The notes beneath the pieces were generated by a model. The model did not search any database and was not told the DNA's origin. It saw only the letters and a program-made list of their open reading frames with translations. Both the position numbers and the translations under genes were made by a program. A stretch of DNA of 64,000 nucleotides, taken from NCBI RefSeq assembly GCF_902806685.2, contig NC_048538.1:9672001-9736000 (forward strand), in the 5' to 3' direction. Source of the stretch: Maniola hyperantus (lineage: Eukaryota > Arthropoda > Insecta > Lepidoptera > Nymphalidae). This document shows positions 60,430 to 64,000 of this stretch, piece after piece. Numbering within the stretch: the stretch's first letter is position 1; each line of letters starts with the position of its first letter.

Positions 60430-61225
60430 TAATCTACACTTCTACACTAATATTATAAAGAGGAAAACTTTGTTTGTTTGTTTGTTTGTTTGTTTGTTTG
60501 TTTGTTTGTTTGTTTGTTTGTTTGTTTGTTTGTTTGTTTGTTTGTTTGTACTGAATAGGCTCAAAAACTACTGGACCGATTTTAAAAATTCTTTCACCAT
60601 TCGAAAGCTACATTATCCACGAGTAACATAGGCTATATTTTATTTTGGAAAAAAATAGGGTTCCGTAAGATATTTGGGTTTTTCGGACACAAGGTGTAAA
60701 AAATCAACCAGAAAAGTTACTTATTTTGCGTACGCTGCCTAAACTATAAAAGATAGAACCATAAAATGTTCTAATTAATTGTAGATCTTATAAATATCTA
60801 CAAAAAAGTCCGCGACACACTATACCCATCTATGTCGAGTGAGGCACAGCAACCATTTTTTTATTTAAAAATCTTGAATTTTTTTTGGACTACATTTAAA
60901 CGCGTTTATTTTACTCATGCTATTAATCCTTATCAAAATAAATGATTTCATCACTAAGAACAGTTTATGGAGATAATATTTGGTCTTTGAATGATTAAAA
61001 TTGGACGTTTGGTTTTGAAGTTATGGCGAAATTAAAATATTACGATTTCTGCTGCACGGCCCGATGTCGTTAAGTTTGTTTGTAGGGGGTAATCTTTAGA
61101 ACTACTGAACCGATTTTAAAAATTCTTTCACCAGTAGAAAGCTACATTATTCCTGAGTGACATAGGCTATACGGGATCTTTAAAAACCTAAATCTACGCG
61201 GGCGAAGCCGCGGGGATCAGCTAGT
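60430..61225 (-). repeat. Long GACTTCG-related element with internal duplication and (TTTG)n
   Basis: The tail complement with (TTTG)n of about 20 units is at 60469-60549. 'actactggaccgattttaaa', 'aattctttcaccattcgaaa', 'gctacattatccacgagtaa' at 60558-60640 recurs as 'gaaccgattttaaaaattc', 'tttcaccagtagaaagcta' at 61103-61165. It ends with the family head complement 'ctacgcgggcgaagccgcgg', GGATCAGCTAGT at 61193-61224. The intervening 440 bases are not recognised. Confidence 0.55.
60469..60549. repeat. (TTTG)n microsatellite, about 20 units
   Basis: Pure TTTG repeat; the 71-codon frame across it (CLFV repeats) is meaningless. Confidence 0.95.
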
Positions 61226-61352
61226 TTAAAATAAACATAATAATTTATACTTCGTGTTGCTAGTTCAATAGTCGGGAGTCGGGACCATCACACGTCTCCT
61301 AGGATTCAAAATCAACTGAAACTTTGGAAGTAGGTAGTACTAGTACCTACCT

Positions 61353-61500
61353 ATAGTACGCGATAGGTCGAAATTGCATTCGGTGAAGGAACGCCCCGCA
61401 TACCCGCACAGCCTCCGCGCTAACCCGGTGCGGACGTGCGGGTGTGCGTGGCGTCGCCCGCCTCATACGCCGATAGCCATCTCGATCTGTCGCGGACTAT
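61353..61500. mobile_element. MITE-B, full length
   Basis: ATAGTACGCGATAGGTCGAA to TCGATCTGTCGCGGACTAT with the GC-rich centre 'ccgcacagcctccgcgctaa', 'cccggtgcggacgtgcgggt'. Confidence 0.75.
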
Positions 61501-61509
61501 ACGTACTAA

Positions 61510-61840
61510 GCAGCGTAAACCGAAACTGCTGTGACTACGCACATAATTATTACGAGTTCTTTGTCCTTTGAGCCTTTCATAGTGGTAATAACTAACAATG
61601 GTTACAAACTATGTATATCATATCCATTTGAACAATTATGTATCTACTGGTAGGTATATCTCTATGTATCATATCATTGCTTTCAAAAGAGTGAAGCAGT
61701 CTCGTTGAGAGTCAATACACAGGACTTGTGTTTTTGTTGGCCATTGCCAGGGGAATATAAATGTTACTTCTTTGTAAATTGATATTTGGCATCATGGTGT
61801 AAAAATGTTAATTTTGTAAATCGTTCTTGCATTCCTTCGA
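61510..61840. other. Spacer with no supported feature
   Basis: AT-rich; nothing recognised. Confidence 0.45.
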
Positions 61841-61844
61841 ACCT

Positions 61845-61976
61845 GTACATTCTAAAACAGATTTTAATTTATTTTTATGCATAATAGTTTTTGATTAATC
61901 GCGCAAAATGACGAAAAAATACGACTGTAATACGGAACACTCGGTGAGCGAGTCTGGCCCGCACTTGGCTGGTTTT
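61845..61976 (-). repeat. GGTTCCG element, 5' third
   Basis: 'ctgtacattctaaaacagat', 'cgacgg'-lacking variant 'atgacgaaaaaatacgact', 'gagcgagtctggcccgcact', TGGCTGGTTTTTAT. Confidence 0.6.
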
Positions 61977-61979
61977 TAT

Positions 61980-62485
61980 TTAAGTAAGTGCTGTTAATGT
62001 ATATATATTTAATAATAACTTCAATAATAAAGTTAAAAATTTCATTCAACAAATCACATAGTTATTTGTGCTCGTGTATATAGGAGTGGCTATATGCGTA
62101 TAGATGCAGGCTCTATTTTCACGGGATAGTGGGGAATCGATTGCTTTGGGGTTTGGGTAGTACGCTTTTAGCTCCAAGCGTAGCTTGGTTCCCCAGTTAT
62201 TGACCATAAATAATGCTTAAACAATGCATTATTTAGAGATACCGTGCATAGGGTTATCGTGAATAATCGGTTAGCTATTATTCAACAATCTCTACAATCT
62301 AGATTATGTATTAGGATTTCTAAAATAGAGTCATCACTTTAGTGCTGTTAATCAGGGACTTATTAAATGCTCGGAAAGAATTCTCAAAACGCATATTACC
62401 TATAACACAAGTAAAATTTTAAGTAATCGAAGATTTTTTTTGTAAGAATGTTACTTGTATGTCAGTATGCTAAGTAAGAAATTAA
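61980..62485. other. Spacer with no supported feature
   Basis: No gene recognised. Confidence 0.45.
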
Positions 62486-62490
62486 TGACA

Positions 62491-62633
62491 CTATAGTACG
62501 CGAAAGGTCGAGATGGCAATCGGGGAATCGCACATCCGCACAGCCCCCCACTAACCCGGTGCGGGATAGCGCGGGTGACGTGCGGGGCGTCCCCCCCGCC
62601 TCATACCCCGATTGGCATCTCGACCTGTTTCGT
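62491..62633. mobile_element. MITE-B, full length
   Basis: CTATAGTACGCGAAAGGTCG, 'agatggcaatcgggg', GC-rich centre 'taacccggtgcgggatagcg', 'gtgacgtgcggggcgtcccc', then 'cgattggcatctcgacctg' and TTTCGTA. Confidence 0.8.
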
Positions 62634-62639
62634 ATGTTT

Positions 62640-63410
62640 AATCTGAGATAGGAGTGATATAAAATCTGAAGACATTAAATGTGTAAACTTTAAAACCTGT
62701 CGTGTATCGAAGTGCCATTAAGGCCTCTCCTGGATCAGTGCCAGAGTTGGGATATTATTAGTACGTCGACAACGTCCGAGTTAATCAAGCTCAAATAAGA
62801 TCGATATTACCCGTAGGTGATGGGCCCAGGGACGCGTTCGGCGCCTGTCGAGTGTCCACCAGGATTATAAACTACATCTATTGTAGGTACTTACGCAGTA
62901 TTGCGTCTTGTTGGAATCTCTGTAAATACATAAATTAAAATACAGCAAGGTTGATTCAAATATAAGCCGTTGACACAATTATACGTTTTGGCCGAGGAGT
63001 AGGTATGCCTTGAACTGATTGAAAACTACTTTTGAAATAAGAGAAAGCCAACATCGAGTTGGTTATCTTTGCGTTTAGACAACACAGACCTGTTCTATGT
63101 GAGAGTATTATTTCTTCGAATCCGCTTAGTAGGTACGGACTGGCTACGGCCTACTGACACTATGTAGAAGAAGTACTGTGATTTCGCAAATGCCGTTTAG
63201 CTGGTGTATTGCTTATATAATTATAACGTCGCGATTTTATATGAAACATGCGATAAAAGTAATATATTCGATCATTAAAAAATCTCAACACAATTTTTTT
63301 TCATTACTAGCTACTACTAGAAAAAAGAACTACCACCTACAAAACCTATACTTATGAATGAAAAAATCTTAATTTTTTTATCGTATTTCTTATCTCTAAC
63401 AATTAATATA
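62640..63410. other. Spacer with no supported feature
   Basis: Locally more balanced composition at 62700-62870; no frame or repeat recognised. Confidence 0.4.
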
Positions 63411-63414
63411 TATA

Positions 63415-63560
63415 TTTTTTAAAGATTGTTAGCCATGTTAATTATTACTAGTATTCCCCTTTCCCCTCCAACTAAGCGTAAAGCTTGTGTTAACATTAGT
63501 TACGACAATAGTCCAAGGGTGTGGCTTGAACCTCCGACCTTTTGGAATTCAATCCGCTCC
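63415..63560 (-). repeat. SINE-1 copy, 5'-truncated and diverged
   Basis: 'aaagattgttagccatgtta', 'ctagtattcccctttcccct', 'ccaactaagcgtaaagcttg', 'tggcttgaacctccgacctt' (box B region). The box A end is lost. More diverged than the other three copies. Confidence 0.7.
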
Positions 63561-63564
63561 TTAA

Positions 63565-64000
63565 TATTTTATTTAAATTATTTTACTTTATTACACCCTA
63601 AATTCTACACGGTGTTCTATTTCACATGTTGCATTGATAGCTATAATTTATAATACAGGGAAATGCAAATTGTCGGTTAATGGTCCATGCATTCCGTGAC
63701 TTACCGCCGTGATTTGCGTGAGATAGACTACATGCCAGTTAGAGAAATTGTGTTCTTCTAATTACTGTTGCCAGACTGCCTATTCTAATTAATGCTAACT
63801 ATGCTAAGTGTCCACTAGCAATAAAATTTGCAGACGTCGCCTATCGTTGTCATATCAATGGCAATTTCTGTTCAATACAAAACTTGTAGAAGTTGATTTG
63901 CGAGTATTCACAGTGCAAGTGACTTGCCAGAACTAACATTTATTCAACTAACTTTTTAAAGTCATATTGGCATTGGATAGGAGCACTTAGCTTATACATT
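63565..64000. other. Spacer to the end of the window
   Basis: No gene recognised. Confidence 0.45.

Noticed and set aside
60416..60631. 71-codon frame with CLFV repeats
   Set aside because: Translation of a (TTTG)n microsatellite.

Overview
This 64 kb window is eukaryotic, AT-rich and gene-poor. The base composition, the abundant TAGGTAGGTA-type spacer sequence and the repeat families point to a moth or butterfly (Lepidoptera). The recognisable repeats are a 'GGTTCCG' element, GACTTCGTC(C)GCG-type non-LTR tails, tRNA-derived SINEs, and a Mag-clade LTR retrotransposon with very short LTRs. No complete host gene can be supported. The window reads as intergenic DNA, or the inside of a large intron, built mostly from transposable elements of different ages.

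Central block (19.1-25.3 kb). A 5'-truncated Jockey/CR1-like LINE on the + strand (19165-20435 and 25189-25290) carries a complete Mag-like Ty3/gypsy element on the - strand (20436-25183) in its 3' untranslated region. The LTR element has identical 78-bp LTRs, a GATTG target duplication, a primer site 1 nt from the 5' LTR, a purine tract, and one uninterrupted Gag-Pol frame of 1369 codons with all catalytic motifs. It is the only intact protein-coding gene in the window and looks very young.

Second focus (34.48-35.62 kb). A 1.14-kb element with terminal inverted repeats and a TA duplication encloses 3.4 copies of a 233-bp unit. The unit is very GC-rich and is a string of hairpins, unlike anything else here.

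Left third (0-19 kb). It holds scattered SINEs, inverted-repeat MITEs (families called A, B, C and D here), a perfect 149-bp-arm palindrome (6550-6936), and GGTTCCG copies. A CpG-rich island at 1255-1440 ends in a short open frame and a good splice donor.

Middle (26-34 kb). More SINE, LINE and MITE fragments occur. A TATA box with a GC-richer upstream region lies at 30.8-31.25 kb, where a short ATG-containing exon flanked by acceptor- and donor-like sequences is a candidate host promoter or microexon.

Right half (36-64 kb). This holds a SINE split by an 84-bp LINE tail with a 9-bp target duplication, many GGTTCCG and GACTTCG copies, and several long hairpins (35-bp perfect stem at 38.4 kb; MITEs at 30.5, 49.5 and 51.4 kb). 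It also has an exact 172-bp tandem duplication (52.1 kb), a decayed LINE C-terminus (57.8 kb) and a few small unexplained reading frames (39.7, 44.1, 55.3 kb). Host gene calls are candidates only; repeat family names such as MITE-A are labels used only in this answer.
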